From: Prorocentrum cordatum
Taxonomy: Eukaryota; Sar; Dinophyceae; Prorocentrales; Prorocentraceae
DNA length: 64,000 nucleotides
Direction: 5' to 3'
NCBI GenBank assembly: GCA_963575745.1
Contig: CAUYUJ010020586.1
Location: 62,001 to 126,000 of the forward strand
Numbering within the stretch: the first letter of the stretch is position 1; the number at the start of each line of letters is the position of its first letter. Both the position numbers and the translations under genes were made by a program. This document shows positions 20,801-31,329 of the stretch, piece after piece. The notes beneath the pieces were generated by a model that did no database searches, was not told the origin of the DNA, and saw only the letters and a list, made by a program, of their open reading frames with translations.

Positions 20801-22725
20801 CACCTTTGCCATGAGGTTGCGCTGAAAGCCCGCGTCGCTGGAAGAGGCCCAGCCTTCGCGCCCCAGAAGGCCGTCGTGCCATGGCTCTGCGCCCGCGCCT
20901 TGGGCAGTGGCAATGGGCGGCGCAATCGACTCCACGTGCGCACTGGCGCGTCGATCAAGGCGATCAAGCGATGGCCGCCCGGAGACTTCGGGAGGCTGAC
21001 AAGGGCCGCGCACAGCCGCGCGTCAGGCCAGAAGCAAAGGCTCACTCGCACCCGAGGTAGAGCTCCGCCAGCACCTGGAGGCCTATGTCCGCGACAACCT
21101 CTAGGGCGCGCGGCATCTGCAGCATCTCGTCGTCATGTAGTGGCCAAAACTTGGCCCTGTGCTGGCGGCCGGCACCGGCCACGTGGCGCGGCTGCCCCTC
21201 GTTGACCGCGCAGCGCAGGGTCTTCTGGAGGTCGCGGACCTCGGCGCACTCGCGGGCGGCAGCGGCCCCGTTGACGAAGGCCTTGGTCGCCCAGTCGGTC
21301 CACTCCTGCGCCTGAACCTGGCTGATCACCCCGATGACCTTCTCGGCCTTGGCGATGGCCTGATCCGCGCGCAGCTCGAAATTGACTGCATTGAAAACAG
21401 CGCGCAGATCCTGAAGGAGTTGCCGGTCCTCGGCGCCCAGCAACGCGCGCGCCCATCGCGCCTTCTGAACCCTGGCAAAGAAGCCCTGCATATCCCAAGC
21501 CAACCTAGCCACGCGAGCGGCCTCCTTGTCCTCCTCCACCGCAAATAATCCGCATTGGCACCAAGCGTTGGGAAAGAGCCCGGCAGGGGAGATCTCCTGC
21601 TGCTCCTGCGTGAGACGCTGTAGGCGCAGAAGCATGCGTTGGTAGGTGGAACGGAGATGCCTAAACCAACGCCCATGAATCTTGTAGGCCCGCAACCTGC
21701 GCGGAGCTGGCGGCTGCGCGGGCTTGGCCAACTTCCACTCCCAGCGTGGAGGTCCCGTAGAACTGATGTGTGTTGGCCCGCACCTTGTGGTTGACGGTGT
21801 CCTGGCGGTCGAGCAGCTCCCCCTCTGGACATTGAATCGTAGTATCCCATGCCACTGCAAGGTCCTCTGGCGCGCGGGCAGCAGCGACGAGGCCACGCGC
21901 CAGCTGCCGGGCCTTCCACGGGGGAAAGCGCGCACGGCCAGGCTTCGGAATAGGTGGAAGCCTCTGAGGTTGTCGCGGCACACGCGCCCATCTCCGATGG
22001 CATGTGTAGCGAAGCGAGAGCTGGACAGGCAGGTGGGGGAAAGTGCTCGCGCCTTCCATGACGTGCATGCCCTGCTGCCATGTAACCAGAGAAGCTGCAA
22101 TACCAAAGTCATCACGGACTGTACCAGGCGTGGCAACATGACATGTTCGTGCACCCGTGTGGACTCCAACTCCATGCAGAGAGTTGAGCCTAGGTAGGAC
22201 GATGTCTGGGTCCATGTTTCAATCGCCCCCTGTGAGCCACGGCATGTGCTGCGCATTGAGGCCAGCGATATAGTCCGCCAGCCTGCGCAGCACAGACATA
22301 TTGCCATCGCTGAGGCCCTCGGAGTCAATGAGGTAGATCGAGATCACCACTAGACCACCTGAGGGCCGACAGCGCACGCGCGAAACCAGCGCACTGCCCT
22401 GAACAACCTCAGGCGCCGATCAGTCTGGTCCAAGTCTGGCGCGAATCTGTGACAGAGCGATGACGGCAAAACCTCCATATGTGCCTCCCCGCCCAATGCT
22501 GGGCGCTGCCGCCCAGACCCCGGTGAAGCCCGAACGGGAGGCAGCATGAACAACGTCGGGTAGCCGCTCAGCATCAGCATGGTGCTCCTGAAGCCGCACA
22601 ACAGTGCCAGCGCGCGCAGGCATGCTGAGGACGTCGCCGATGACGCCACGAGACGACACGCTGACCGTGGTCAGCGAGACAAGCGCGGCCCCACAACAGA
22701 GAAATCGATTCCTCACCAGTCGTGG
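17878..22725 (-). pseudogene. LINE-B ORF2: EN-RT-RNase H polyprotein, multiply frameshifted
   Basis: Pieces recognisable in sequence: VVRLQEHHADAERL (EN catalytic Glu block), LTGGDWNMDPDIV (EN Asp-x-Asn), linker EWTDWATKAFVNGAAAAREC, RT finger VSLPKSPGGHRLIALIDAPV, RT motif A as LTDRNYSVESL, motif B as QGILAGCSHAGAMM, motif C changed to RMGDVSFQWVG (one catalytic Asp lost to Gly), thumb region KALWRAGLLPAAAHGAGVSG, RNase H VYTDGSELASASPELRRCGW with its Glu in PGAERHAG and Asp in CTDHL, and a C-terminal CEACASYVTLPHGP block. Loss of a motif C Asp plus frameshifts makes it inactive. An active ORF2 would nick DNA, prime on the nick, copy its RNA and remove the RNA strand. Confidence 0.85.
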
Positions 22726-23115
22726 GATCCGTAATCTTGACCGGGTGTGGAAACGACAGGGTGAACAGACAGCGGCTCTGGCTTCCGTAGATTCGCGAGG
22801 CGTGACCCTGGGGCACGGCCATCATTAAGGTCAGCATGCGCCAGACCACCATGCGAGACCGTCAACAGAGCTTGTCTGCCACCACTGCCACTGCTCGACT
22901 GCAGGTGCACCGCAAGTCGAGAGACGTGCACATATAGAAGCCATACGCACTGTGGTGTCAACATGCAAGGCCGCACCCATGTTACGGGTGCCTTCGAGTA
23001 GGTAGCAACGGCTCTGGTTCCTGTCGCCTTGCTGGGTGCGGCCCTCTCGGAGGGAAGGTCCGTCATTCTAGCCGGCATGCGCAGGGCTGCCCAGCAATGA
23101 GGCCAGCGTCAGAGC
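22713..23115. repeat. Diverged tandem duplication of about 250 bp between LINE-B ORF1 and ORF2
   Basis: ACGGCTCTGGCTTCCGTAG...GGTCAGCATGCGCCAG...AGAGCTTG is matched about 250 bp on by ACGGCTCTGGTTCCTGTCG...GCCGGCATGCGCAGGG...AGAGCTTG. No frame is maintained. Confidence 0.55.
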
Positions 23116-23321
23116 TTGCACCTGACTCGGAAAGGACATCGGAGCAGACTGAATACACGACGAGCTTCCCATCAGGTGCCCACTAGTACCCAGTGTAGTC
23201 AGGAGCAGCACAATCAAAACTGGCCAACAAGCTGGTGCACGATGGCAGCCCCTGGAGCCACCTCACGCATTGGGCTTCCTGCGCTTGGATGCCCAGCTCT
23301 GCGCCGCCTCGCCGATCCGCT

Positions 23322-24310
23322 TCACCGCTTCCCGCATCTGGGAGTTGACATGAGGAAGGTAGCCGCCTGCGGGAAGGAGCGCGACTCGTCGATGTCGTCG
23401 GTGTCCATAGGGACTGCGCACGCCTGGGCCTCCGCCTGCCGCTCGGCTGTGGGCGTGCCGGGGGCTGCGGTGCCGCCTCCAGCCTCCGTCGGCGGCGGCG
23501 ACACGTCGGCTCGAGCTTCATCACGCTGCTGCTGGCTCTTGTTGGCCAGCTCGCGCACTGAAACACAACAGGAGGTGACACTGCCAAACAGAACGGCATC
23601 CGCCCCGAGCCCTTTGAGCATCTCCCCGAGCGCCTCCACGGGGAGGTCGAGCGCAAGCACCGTCGCCTACATACTGAACTGTCCAGGCACAGCGGTGGGC
23701 GCTTTGGCAGAGACCTGCCAGCGCTGGGCCTCAAGCTCCTGGATGTCTGCGTCGAGGCCCGCGAGCACCTTCTCCGCGTCGGCGATGGCGGCGTCAACCC
23801 GCTCTCGTTGCTGCTGGAAGCTGGCGAGCTTTTTCTGCTGGTGGGAACGCTGCTTCTCGAGGGTTTCGATGCGTGACGTGTAGTGATGCAGCTGGCCAGC
23901 AAACGGCTTGCCTCGCACAATATTCTCCTTGATGGCGTCCCTCTCAAAGATGAGTGTCTCCCTGGCGACCCGCAGGGAAGCCTCCTTGGGGTCGTCGCCC
24001 AAGAGCTTGAGGGCGCTCGCGATCTCCATGAGCCGCTTCTGGTCGGGATCCTCAGCATCGCTGCCCTCCACGCCTGCAGCAGCCGAGGTAGTGCTTCTTG
24101 CCTGTAGCTGCTCGCGCAGGCGTGCGATCTCCAGGTCCTTTTCCTGGAGCTCATCCCGTTGCTGCTGCTTGGCGCGGGCCTGCTCTGATCTGGGCGCCCG
24201 AAAACTCGGGCTGGTGGACACGGCTTTGGCACCTCCAAAACTGGCGCCCTTGTTGACGGAGCAGAAGGCACACGATGTGAGGTCGCCGCGATTCCACCAC
24301 TTGTCGCCTG
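23322..24310 (-). pseudogene. LINE-B ORF1, coiled-coil protein with one in-frame TAG
   Basis: The frame begins with half a zinc ribbon (LTSCAFCSVNKGASFGG), then a long charged coiled coil (RDELQEKDLEIARLREQLQA; RIETLEKQRSHQQKKLASFQ), reaches QFSM-TAG at about 23667, and continues in the same frame as ATVLALDLPVEALGEMLKG to a stop at 23322. The upstream zinc-ribbon half lies in another frame or is lost. Apart from the single amber codon the frame is continuous over about 320 codons. Role by position: element RNA-binding partner of ORF2. Confidence 0.7.
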
Positions 24311-24407
24311 AGCGGGGACGAAGTCACCACTGACAGTACGAAGGGCCCGGCCAAGCCTGTCTCTGCTTCCCTCCGCCCGACTTGACAAGCGAGCGAGAAG
24401 AAGAACC

Positions 24408-24455
24408 ATGGAGGAGGAGGAGGAGGAGGAGGAGGAGGAGGAGGAGGAGGAGGAA
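24408..24455. repeat. (GGA)n tract at LINE-B 5' end
   Basis: Pure GGA, reading (CTC)n on the LINE coding strand. Confidence 0.9.
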
Positions 24456-24713
24456 GGGACGCTGAGCCTCTCTGGCCACGGAGAGCCTCGGCCACGAAGG
24501 GGATCCCCGGCCGGCCTCGACCGGAGAGGGGCGGCCCGAAGGCCGGGGCCAGGCCCCTCGGCAGGAGAAGCCTCCCTGCCCGTCGCGGCGCGGCAGAGGC
24601 GATCCGCTCGCGCGTCGAGCAGCCCGGGCTGCGGCACTGCGAACCGTCCCGCGTGCAAGAGGAGGGGGGGAGAAAGAAGAGAGGCGGCCGCAGAGATTGA
24701 AGAGTACGGAACG

Positions 24714-24893
24714 TGAAAACGACCACAGCCACTGCTTTTCTTTTGTTGCCGCCATCCAGCTAGCAAAAACAAAGCAGTGGTTGTGGTCATTTTCGTTAAG
24801 CTTGGCACCAAGGCAATGACCACAACCACTGCTTCTTTCTCGGCCGGCTGGGAGGCGGCGCAAACCAAAAGCAGTGGCTGTGGTCATTTTCCC
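24714..24893. repeat. Four alternating copies of AATGACCACAACCACTGCTT
   Basis: The word appears at about 24717 (as ACGACCACAGCCACTGCTTT), inverted at about 24770, direct at about 24813 and inverted at about 24870. The two halves can form two adjacent hairpins with 20-bp stems and loops of about 30-40 nt. Confidence 0.8.
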
Positions 24894-24948
24894 GTCCCGC
24901 AGAGAGAGAGGGAGGGCGCACTCGCCCCTCCCCAGGGGAGCACGCGGG

Positions 24949-25115
24949 GACATGAACACAAGAGCTCGAAGATCCGCGCGGACGTCTCGGATCGGCGCAG
25001 GACCCCCATCCCTGGAGCGCGAAGCGCGCCGGGGTCGGCGCCGGAAGCGCCGCCCGGGGGTCACAGCGCCGATCCGAGAAACCCGCGCGGACCTTCGAGC
25101 CGTTCTGTTCATGTC
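24949..25115. mobile_element. 167-bp fold-back element
   Basis: GACATGAACA (24949-24958) faces TGTTCATGTC (25106-25115). Inside, GCTCGAAGATCCGCGCGG and TCTCGGATCGGCGC face GCGCCGATCCGAGA and CCGCGCGGACCTTCGAGC. The centre has two smaller hairpins. Partial relatives are at 16640, 31965 and 56405. Non-coding. Confidence 0.75.
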
Positions 25116-25119
25116 GTGG

Positions 25120-25325
25120 TTGGTTCCCCTGCTCCTGAGCCCGAGGTGGACCTCATTTCGGCGTCTTGACTGCAGAAGCGAAGGGGCTCCTTTGGCCACG
25201 GCGAGCCTCGGCCACGAAGCGGGTCCCCGACCCAGGCCAACAGGGGACGGTACAAAAACCGGATCCCCTCCCGAGCCCGAAGCGACCTTCTTTCGGCGTC
25301 TTGACTGTACGGCAAGTTCGTGCGG
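25120..25325. repeat. About 137-bp direct duplication (CGGCGTCTTGACTG)
   Basis: TTTCGGCGTCTTGACTGCAG near 25155 and TTTCGGCGTCTTGACTGTAC near 25292 head two related units. GCCACGGCGAGCCTCGGCCA also matches 24473-24495. Confidence 0.6.
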
Positions 25326-25477
25326 CGTCGGCGCGCGAAAAGGTTTGTGATGTCGCGTCGATCCTTCGACTTTGAACCGATCGCGGCCCCGATCGTTCAG
25401 GGTCGAAGTCCATCGGGTCCAGGGGCATTAGCGTGTCCCTCGGTGCTTCCGCGTCGTTTCATCATTCGGCGTTCAAC

Positions 25478-25680
25478 CGTGAATGAAGGGGCCCCAGGAC
25501 ACACAAATAAATACACAAAAATAAAAAGATTCCACATATTTTCCTATATTGTCTGGGTTTCTGTCTTCCCCACCACTTCCCATAGTTTCCCATATTTTCT
25601 GGGAAATCGACGATTAATTGTGTCTGTGTGTTTCTTCCCCTCCTGAATCGCCGCGCGAACCCGCCGTGCAAGTGAAGCGA
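25478..25680. repeat. AT-richer dispersed repeat, copy 1
   Basis: AATGAAGGGGCCC...ATATTTTC...GTCTGGGTTTCTGTCTTCCC...CATAGTTTCC...ATCGACGATTAATTGTGTCT is matched in order by 26903-27090. Confidence 0.75.
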
Positions 25681-26089
25681 CGAAGATGCATTCGAAGCAG
25701 GAGAACGGCCGGGGAATCCGCCGTCGGGCGGCCGGTCCTGCACCGTGCGCGATCCTGCAAAGAGGATCGGGGGCAGCGCCATGGAGTTGAGCCGTCCTCC
25801 CCGCCTCGCGGAGGTCGCCCGAGGCGTTGGCCTCGCCCGCCCCCTCTCGACAGGCAGGGAGGTCTCCCTTCTGGTGCGTCTCCTGATGAGGTGGTCGGGG
25901 GGAAGCGCGCTCGCTCGCTCGCCTCGCGACGTCGACCGAGGCTCGGGATCTTGCCTCCGCCCCCCTCGCGAGGAGCTTTCCCCGTTTTGAAGAGACAGCG
26001 CCTCGCGCCCTCTCCTCCTCTCCTCTCCTCCTTCCTCCTCCCATACCTGCCTCTGCCCTCGGCATGTCGACCATTTTGGCATACCCCTC

Positions 26090-26365
26090 ACGCGCTTCGC
26101 GACCCCATGGGGAGCTCCTCCGAATGTCCCAGAGGGAGCGTTCGCATGTGGGCGTCACGCCCGTTTCGGCGCACCCCTCAGGCGCTTCGTGTCCCCAATG
26201 GGGAGCTCCTCCGAAGGTCCCAGGGGGAGCGTTCGCATGTAGGCGTCGCGCCCGTTTCGGCGCACCACTCACGCGTTTTGAGATCCCAGAGTGAGCTCCT
26301 CAAAAGGCCCCAAGGGGAACGTTCGCATGTGGATGTTACGCCCGTTTCGACAGGCACCTTACGCG
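26090..26365. repeat. 90-bp tandem repeat, about 3 copies
   Basis: GTTCGCATGT occurs at 26140, 26231 and 26321 (spacing about 90) with flanking GGAGCTCCTC, GTCCCAGGGGGAGC and ACGCCCGTTTCGGCGCACC conserved. Confidence 0.85.
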
Positions 26366-26394
26366 TTTCGTGACTCCATATCTGCGAATACCCC

Positions 26395-26615
26395 CCCTCG
26401 CCCGCACACGCCCGCACACATGCACAGCAGCAGACAACGTCCACATGAATACTCGCACCATACCGCATACCACACACACAATAACACGCACACACACACA
26501 AACAGACACACAAACACACACACACACAAAACAAACAAACAAACAGACAAACAATCAAACAAGCAAACGAACAAGCAACCAACCAGCCAATCAACCAAAC
26601 AGCCAAACACACAAA
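26395..26615. repeat. CA / AAAC / CAAAC microsatellite block
   Basis: CACACGCA and ACAAACAAAC words with no gene. Confidence 0.85.
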
Positions 26616-26902
26616 CAAACGACGCATACGCTCGCACCGCGTGGCACGCGGGCCACCACGTGACAGGCGTGGCACCTTCTCGGCACCATCAGGGGCGCGC
26701 AAAGCGCGGTTACCGTATCCGGCCCACGCGCGCAAACCGCGGTTAGCGATGTCTTTTCCAGAGGCCTGATTGGGTGCGCTGGCGGGGCGGGGAGTATCTG
26801 TCGAGCGCTCGCTCAGCGGGGCAAGCGTGCATCTTATCCGACGACGCAGAGCGCGTGCGCAGGGTGGGGGCCAGATCCATCCCACGCTCGCGAAGCGCGG
26901 AA

Positions 26903-27090
26903 ATGAAGGGGTCCTTGGAAACACATATAAATTGACACAGTGCTGGATTCCCAAGACGTTCACAAATATTTTCTGGGTTTCCGTTTTCCCCCCTTCCACT
27001 TCCAATAGTTTCCTACATTTTCGAAGGAATCGACAATTAGTTGTGTCTGCGTCCTTTTTTTCTCCTGAAGGAAACGCGACACCTCCCCGT
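26903..27090. repeat. AT-richer dispersed repeat, copy 2
   Basis: Same orientation as 25478-25680, about 1.4 kb away. TTTTCTGGGTTTCCGTTTTC and AATCGACAATTAGTTGTGTC are the best-conserved blocks. Confidence 0.75.
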
Positions 27091-27284
27091 CGCAACAGGG
27101 GCTGCCAGAAAGTGAACGCCGCATCCGCCCGGCACTCGAAAAGCGCGGCCGGCCTGGCACTCCCTCGGCGCCAGAGGATGTGCGCAAGGGGCGGGCGCCC
27201 TCTCTGCCCCACGCTCGCGAGGCGTAGCAGGCGCGGCACCATCTCAACGCCAGAGTTAGGGTCGGGCGTGCCCCCATAAAGATT

Positions 27285-27345
27285 AAGATGTGGATGTATA
27301 TGTATATATATAAACGTATATATATATATATACACATGTGTATTT
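27285..27345. repeat. (TA)n / TATGTATA tract
   Basis: Alternating TA over about 50 bp, next to AT-rich DNA to about 27400. Confidence 0.85.
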
Positions 27346-27429
27346 TTGTTATAAAAAAACAATATCCGAAACATGCTCAACAAATACTCCAACAACAAGT
27401 TCCCATCATACTGTAGACATGCCCGACTC

Positions 27430-27800
27430 AACGCCAGAGGGGACGCGCGGGGGGTGGGTGCCGCATCCGCCCCGCGCCTGCGCAAAGCGGCAAGCGCGGC
27501 CACTTCTCGACGCCAGAAAAAGTCGCGCAGGTTGCGCGCGCGCCCCGCCCGCCCCGCGCCCGCGCACCGTTGCCAGCGGGGCGTCCTTCTTGACGCCGCA
27601 AGGGGCGCGTAGGGGATGGGCGTCGCATCGAAGCACGGCACACGCGGTACTTTGTCGACGAAGTGGATGCGCCCAGGGCGCACCGCGTCCGCCCCGCGCT
27701 CGCGGGGCGCGGCAGGCGCGGCACCTTGTCGACGCCAAAGGGGGCGCGCGAAATGGATGCCGCACCCGCCCCGCGCTCGCGAAGCGCGGCGCTCGCAAAA
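27430..27800. repeat. GC-rich minisatellite, roughly 75-85 bp unit
   Basis: Units built of CGCCCCGCGCTCGCG, GGCAGGCGCGGCACCTTGTC, GACGCCAAAGGGGGCGCG. Earlier, more diverged units reach back to 27110. Three or four units are visible. It makes false open frames on both strands. Confidence 0.65.
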
Positions 27801-27984
27801 CGCCGCAACTGGTCTTCGGCATTTTCACCAACGGCTCCGCGCGCCGCGCATGGACCTGGGTTCCGCCGGAACATCCAAAGACGCGCCCTAACCAAACTCG
27901 CCCTGCGCGGGGACCTCGCGGCCGGACTTGGCGCAAGAGTGAGGTCGGGCATGTCCTCCTTCAGGCGGATCTTGGACGAAAAAG

Positions 27985-28480
27985 GAATCATGATCCCAAA
28001 ATGCCTCAACAGATCACGAGAACAAAAAAAATCGCCCCCTGACTACCCAATCCCAGACAACTCGTAAACGAGAGTTGTGAGGATGTCTCAAGCGAAACTG
28101 CCCGGAACAACAAATGAATTTGAGGATGTCTCTGCTCCCCTCTCCCGCGGCCGGAATTAGCTCTACCACAACAGCACCCCGCTCAGCAAGCTGTTTGGGG
28201 AACAACAGACATAATGTCAGCAACAGCTCGAACAAGTTTGGAAAACATCAAACACATTTTTAGGACAGCTAGAAGTGATTTTGAAAAAAAAAAAAAAAAA
28301 AAAACACAACAAAATGTGCAGAACAATCCCGAACAATGTCAGAACACGCAATTTGTCAGAACAGCTGAAAACAATATTGAACAGCAGCAAAAGAAGCGCT
28401 TGAAACACGTTTTGTTAAATTTCATGCATGAGGCACAATCACCCTAAATCTTGAATCGTTTGGCGATAATCGCAGGGAGC
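27985..28480. other. AT-richer segment with A20 run, no gene
   Basis: Opens with GAGGTCGGGCATGTCC at 27941 (related to 48235). GAGGATGTCTC occurs twice (28079 and 28114). A run of about 20 A lies at 28285-28304. AGAACAATG/GAACAAC words recur. The poly(A) could be a retroposition scar, but no coding sequence precedes it. Confidence 0.4.
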
Positions 28481-28737
28481 GCGTGGAAAGGCACCGACCG
28501 GGACGCCAAACACGCATGGAAAAAGAAGGACCCTGCTCTCTCGGGACTCATTTCCTTCATGGCGTGATGCTCCACCCGCCGCTATGCCCCAAGCTTGGGG
28601 GGAGGCTGCCGGCGGCAGTGATGGCTATACGCCCCCGCATGCCGCACTGGCCCATCGCACCGCCGGGGCCCGCCGCTGCCAGCTCGTCCAGGCACGCCGG
28701 CCCCCTCAGGCAGGGGGCTGCCGAGACGAGCACGCAC

Positions 28738-28870
28738 TCGGGGGAGGAGGAGGAGGAGGAGGAGGAGGAGGAGGAGGAGGAGGAGGAGGAGGAGGAGGAG
28801 AAGGCGGAGGAGGAGGAGGAGGAGGAGGAGGAGGAGGAGGAGGAGGAGGAGGAGGCGGGGGCGGAGGAGG
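28738..28870. repeat. (GGA)n microsatellite
   Basis: Near-pure GGA with a few GCG interruptions. Confidence 0.95.
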
Positions 28871-29244
28871 AGAGGTGGGCGCAGCTTCCACGGCGCCCCT
28901 GGCCCCCAAGAGCAGGCTCAGGAGGACCAGGGCGCCAGAAGTTCGAGAGAAGAGTCCCTCGCCGCCGCGCGCTCGCGCGATGCCGACCCGCCGAGGCGAC
29001 CCCAGGACGGGGAAGCCCAGACAGGCATCCGACCCAGCCTGGACTACCGAGAAGGCAGTCCAGGCGGCCAGACGCCACCCCCGCGGGGACGAAACAGGGC
29101 ACCACGGCAGCCGCCAGCGGCCGCCCACCCCCGGCGGCGATACGGGTTCGCACCCCGAGTGCGAGCCCGATCCCAGGCGGCGGCCCCCCAAAACCCACGC
29201 CAGGGGGCACCGCGTGCCAGAATTCCGAGGCGGACCCGCAGGGC

Positions 29245-30448
29245 CTACGGCCCTCGCTCGCCCGCGCGCGCGCCCGACGGCCGCACGGGCGGCACCGAAG
29301 GCGCGTCCGCCTCGTCCACGCGGAAGAGGCTCTCGCCCTCCACGTAGAAAACCTCGGCGAATCGCGGCGAAGCGAAGTAGGCGGCGACGAGCTCGATATC
29401 CAAGCCGAGGCGCTCGAGCTCGCAGACCACCACCCCCGCGTGCACGCCTGCCACGGGGTCCGAGGCCGCGAGCGTCTCGGCGAGGAAGTCCTCGGCGTCG
29501 ACCTCGCCGGCGCCCTCGCCGCCATGGGCGTCAGTGCCCACGAGCTGCTCGCCCCAGCCCTCGGCGAACTCGAAGCCCACCGCGCTGGTAGCGACGCCCT
29601 CGGCGCCATTGGCCTCGAACGTCTCCTCGAAGCCGCACCCGGTCCCGTCGCCGCAGATGGACTCGCACTCGAAGAACTCGAGGCTGACGCCGACGACGTC
29701 AGTGCCCCCGAGCTCCTCCCCCTGGCACCTCAGCGAACTCGAAGCCCACCGAACCGGTTGCGACGCCCACAGCGCCCTTGACCGCGTACGTCTCCAAGAA
29801 GTCGCTCTCGGCCCCGTCGCCGTGAAAGGACTCGCACTCGAAGAAAACGAAACTGACGTCGTTGACTTGGTCCACAACCTCAGCGTGGCGATCCGCTAGA
29901 CGCCATCCTGCAGCCAAGCCCTGCACGAAGATTTCCGCCTCCGAACCGGCTGGATCGGCGGCCTGCCACACACCCGGCGCCAGCGACCCCTCGACGAAGT
30001 CCTCGTTCCGACCGCCTGCCTCGGCCCCGAGCCGTGGGCCGTGCTGGGCCCGCGTCAGGTCCCCAGCCGCCGCGGTGGCGATGCTGGAGAGGTCGCCCGC
30101 CGCCGCGTGGAGTGCCACGTTGCGGCGGAGCCGGTCCAACCAAGAAGGTCGCCGGCCCCGTGACAAGGCGGCCAATGCAGGCAGCAGCGCCAGCACCCGG
30201 TCCGCCACGTCCTTGTCGGCGCAGAGCGTCTCCAACGCGTCGCGGAGGACCCCCACTTCCGACTAAGCGTCCGCGACCTTGGCCTGGAGCTTCGCGACCA
30301 GCCCGTCAGCCGCGGCCGTGCCCGAGCGGCCCCTCGGCGGGGGGGCCGAGGGGGAGTACGTCCAGTCGCCGCACGATCCTCTGGGGAGGCAGCAGCGTCC
30401 CGCGCCATCCTCGGTCCCGCGCGCGCCGAGAACACGGGCGGAACACAT
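29245..30448 (-). pseudogene. Spliced-leader-tagged processed pseudogene 1, unknown protein with acidic internal repeats
   Basis: Starts MCSARVLGARGTED at 30448, two bases after a 22-nt spliced-leader relic. The frame runs to GLVAKLQAKVADA, meets TAG (about 30263), and continues in the same frame as SEVGVLRDALETLCADKDVA to a shift near 29700-29740; a second frame carries on to 29245. The product has a helical N-terminal part, then two tandem copies of a roughly 60-residue acidic repeat: VSFVFFECESFHGDGAESDF...VGVATGSVGFEFAE and VSLEFFECESICGDGTGCGF...EGVATSAVGFEFAE, then ELERLGLDIELVAAYF. No intron is needed. I do not recognise the family. The leader, lack of introns, nonsense codon and frameshift together indicate a reverse-transcribed, re-integrated mRNA that has decayed. 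Confidence 0.65.
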
Positions 30449-30450
30449 GG

Positions 30451-30472
30451 CATAAGCTAAAATGGCTACGGA
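30451..30472 (-). other. Dinoflagellate spliced-leader relic 1
   Basis: Read on the minus strand from 30472 it begins TCCGTAGCCATTTT and agrees with the 22-nt dinoflagellate leader at 19 of 22 positions, differing at positions 15 (A for G), 19 (T for C) and 21 (T for A). The leader is added to mRNAs by trans-splicing, so its presence in DNA beside a start codon marks a copied mRNA. Confidence 0.75.
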
Positions 30473-30573
30473 GGAGGAGGAGGAGGAGGAGGGGGAGGAG
30501 GAGGAGGAGGAGGAGGAGGAGGAGTAGGAGAAGGAGGAGGACAGAGGAGGAGACGGAGGAGGAGGAGGAGGAG

Positions 30574-30605
<32 letters not shown>

Positions 30606-30612
30606 GCAAACC
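30473..30612. repeat. (GGA)n tract abutting spliced-leader relic 1
   Basis: GGAGGA with AGA interruptions. On the coding strand it is (TCC)n and runs straight into the TCCG of the leader relic. Confidence 0.95.
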
Positions 30613-31045
30613 TCGAACTTCCAGGGCTGGAGGGTTTTGGAAGGGTTGCGCCCCTTGCCTTTCGAGCCTCTGGGAAGCTCCTCGTGTGTCCACGGCTGGA
30701 TCCGCTTCAAAATAATGGCCAGAACGCACCACTGGACGGTTCGAGGAGTCGATCTCACCGCGTCAGGTAACACACATCCCGAGTACAACCGGTGCGGCCT
30801 ACGATGTCTCCCCCCCCCGCGGAGGGAAAGGGAAGACGAGGGGACAAGGCCGTCCACGGCGACAGCGCATTTACGAACCGACCGAACCAACAGCGAAACC
30901 GAAGGCGACCGAGACCGACAGGCCGCAAGCAGCCTGGAAGGGCCATGCCGCGCAGCGACGACACGACAACCCACAAACACCGAACCGACCGAACGCAGCC
31001 GACTGCGATGCAGCCTGAGCGGCTGAACTCTGCGAACACCTTTGC
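30612..31045. other. No gene seen
   Basis: GC-rich with several GACCGAACCGACC-type words (30880-31010). No supportable protein or RNA. Confidence 0.4.
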
Positions 31046-31047
31046 TT

Positions 31048-31170
31048 GCCATCGCTCGCACGGCCATCCCCCGTGCATGTGTCGATTTCGGGTGTGCTTT
31101 TTGGGCTCGATGATCCGAAATGCTCGTCGATGATCCTCGCCGAGCAAGAATGCACACGTCCGAGCGATGC
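31048..31170. mobile_element. TIR family 2, copy 2
   Basis: GCCATCGCTCGCACG opens and CGTCCGAGCGATGCC closes the element, a near-perfect 15-bp inverted pair. The body includes CCGTGCAT, GATGATCC, TCGATGATCCTCGCCGAG and GAATGCACACG, shared with 3149-3275. Confidence 0.7.
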
Positions 31171-31329
31171 CAAGACACCCTCAAAATAATTCGCCAGCCC
31201 AGCGGGCCAGAGGCGTGCTAAGCTCTCCGGCAACAGGTCAACAACATGTGTAATTCGCGCGCGCGGCTGCCCCTGGGGAACCCCGGACGAAAAACAACCC
31301 GGCCGGTCCGACTCAGAGGTGGATTTTCC

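Larger units (their letters stand above)
17878..24345 (-). mobile_element. LINE-B, nearly full-length, decayed
   Basis: In order on the minus strand: ORF1 coiled-coil protein (24310-23322), spacer with a duplicated segment, ORF2 endonuclease (about 22725-21900), linker, reverse transcriptase (about 21050-20000), RNase H (about 19300-18800) and a C-terminal Cys domain (about 18330-18110). Frames are broken many times, so it is an old copy. The 5' edge abuts a (CTCC)n tract at 24408-24455. Confidence 0.85.

Noticed and set aside
28285-28304. A20 run as the poly(A) tail of a retrogene
   Set aside because: No coding sequence or leader relic precedes it on the plus strand; kept only as a note.
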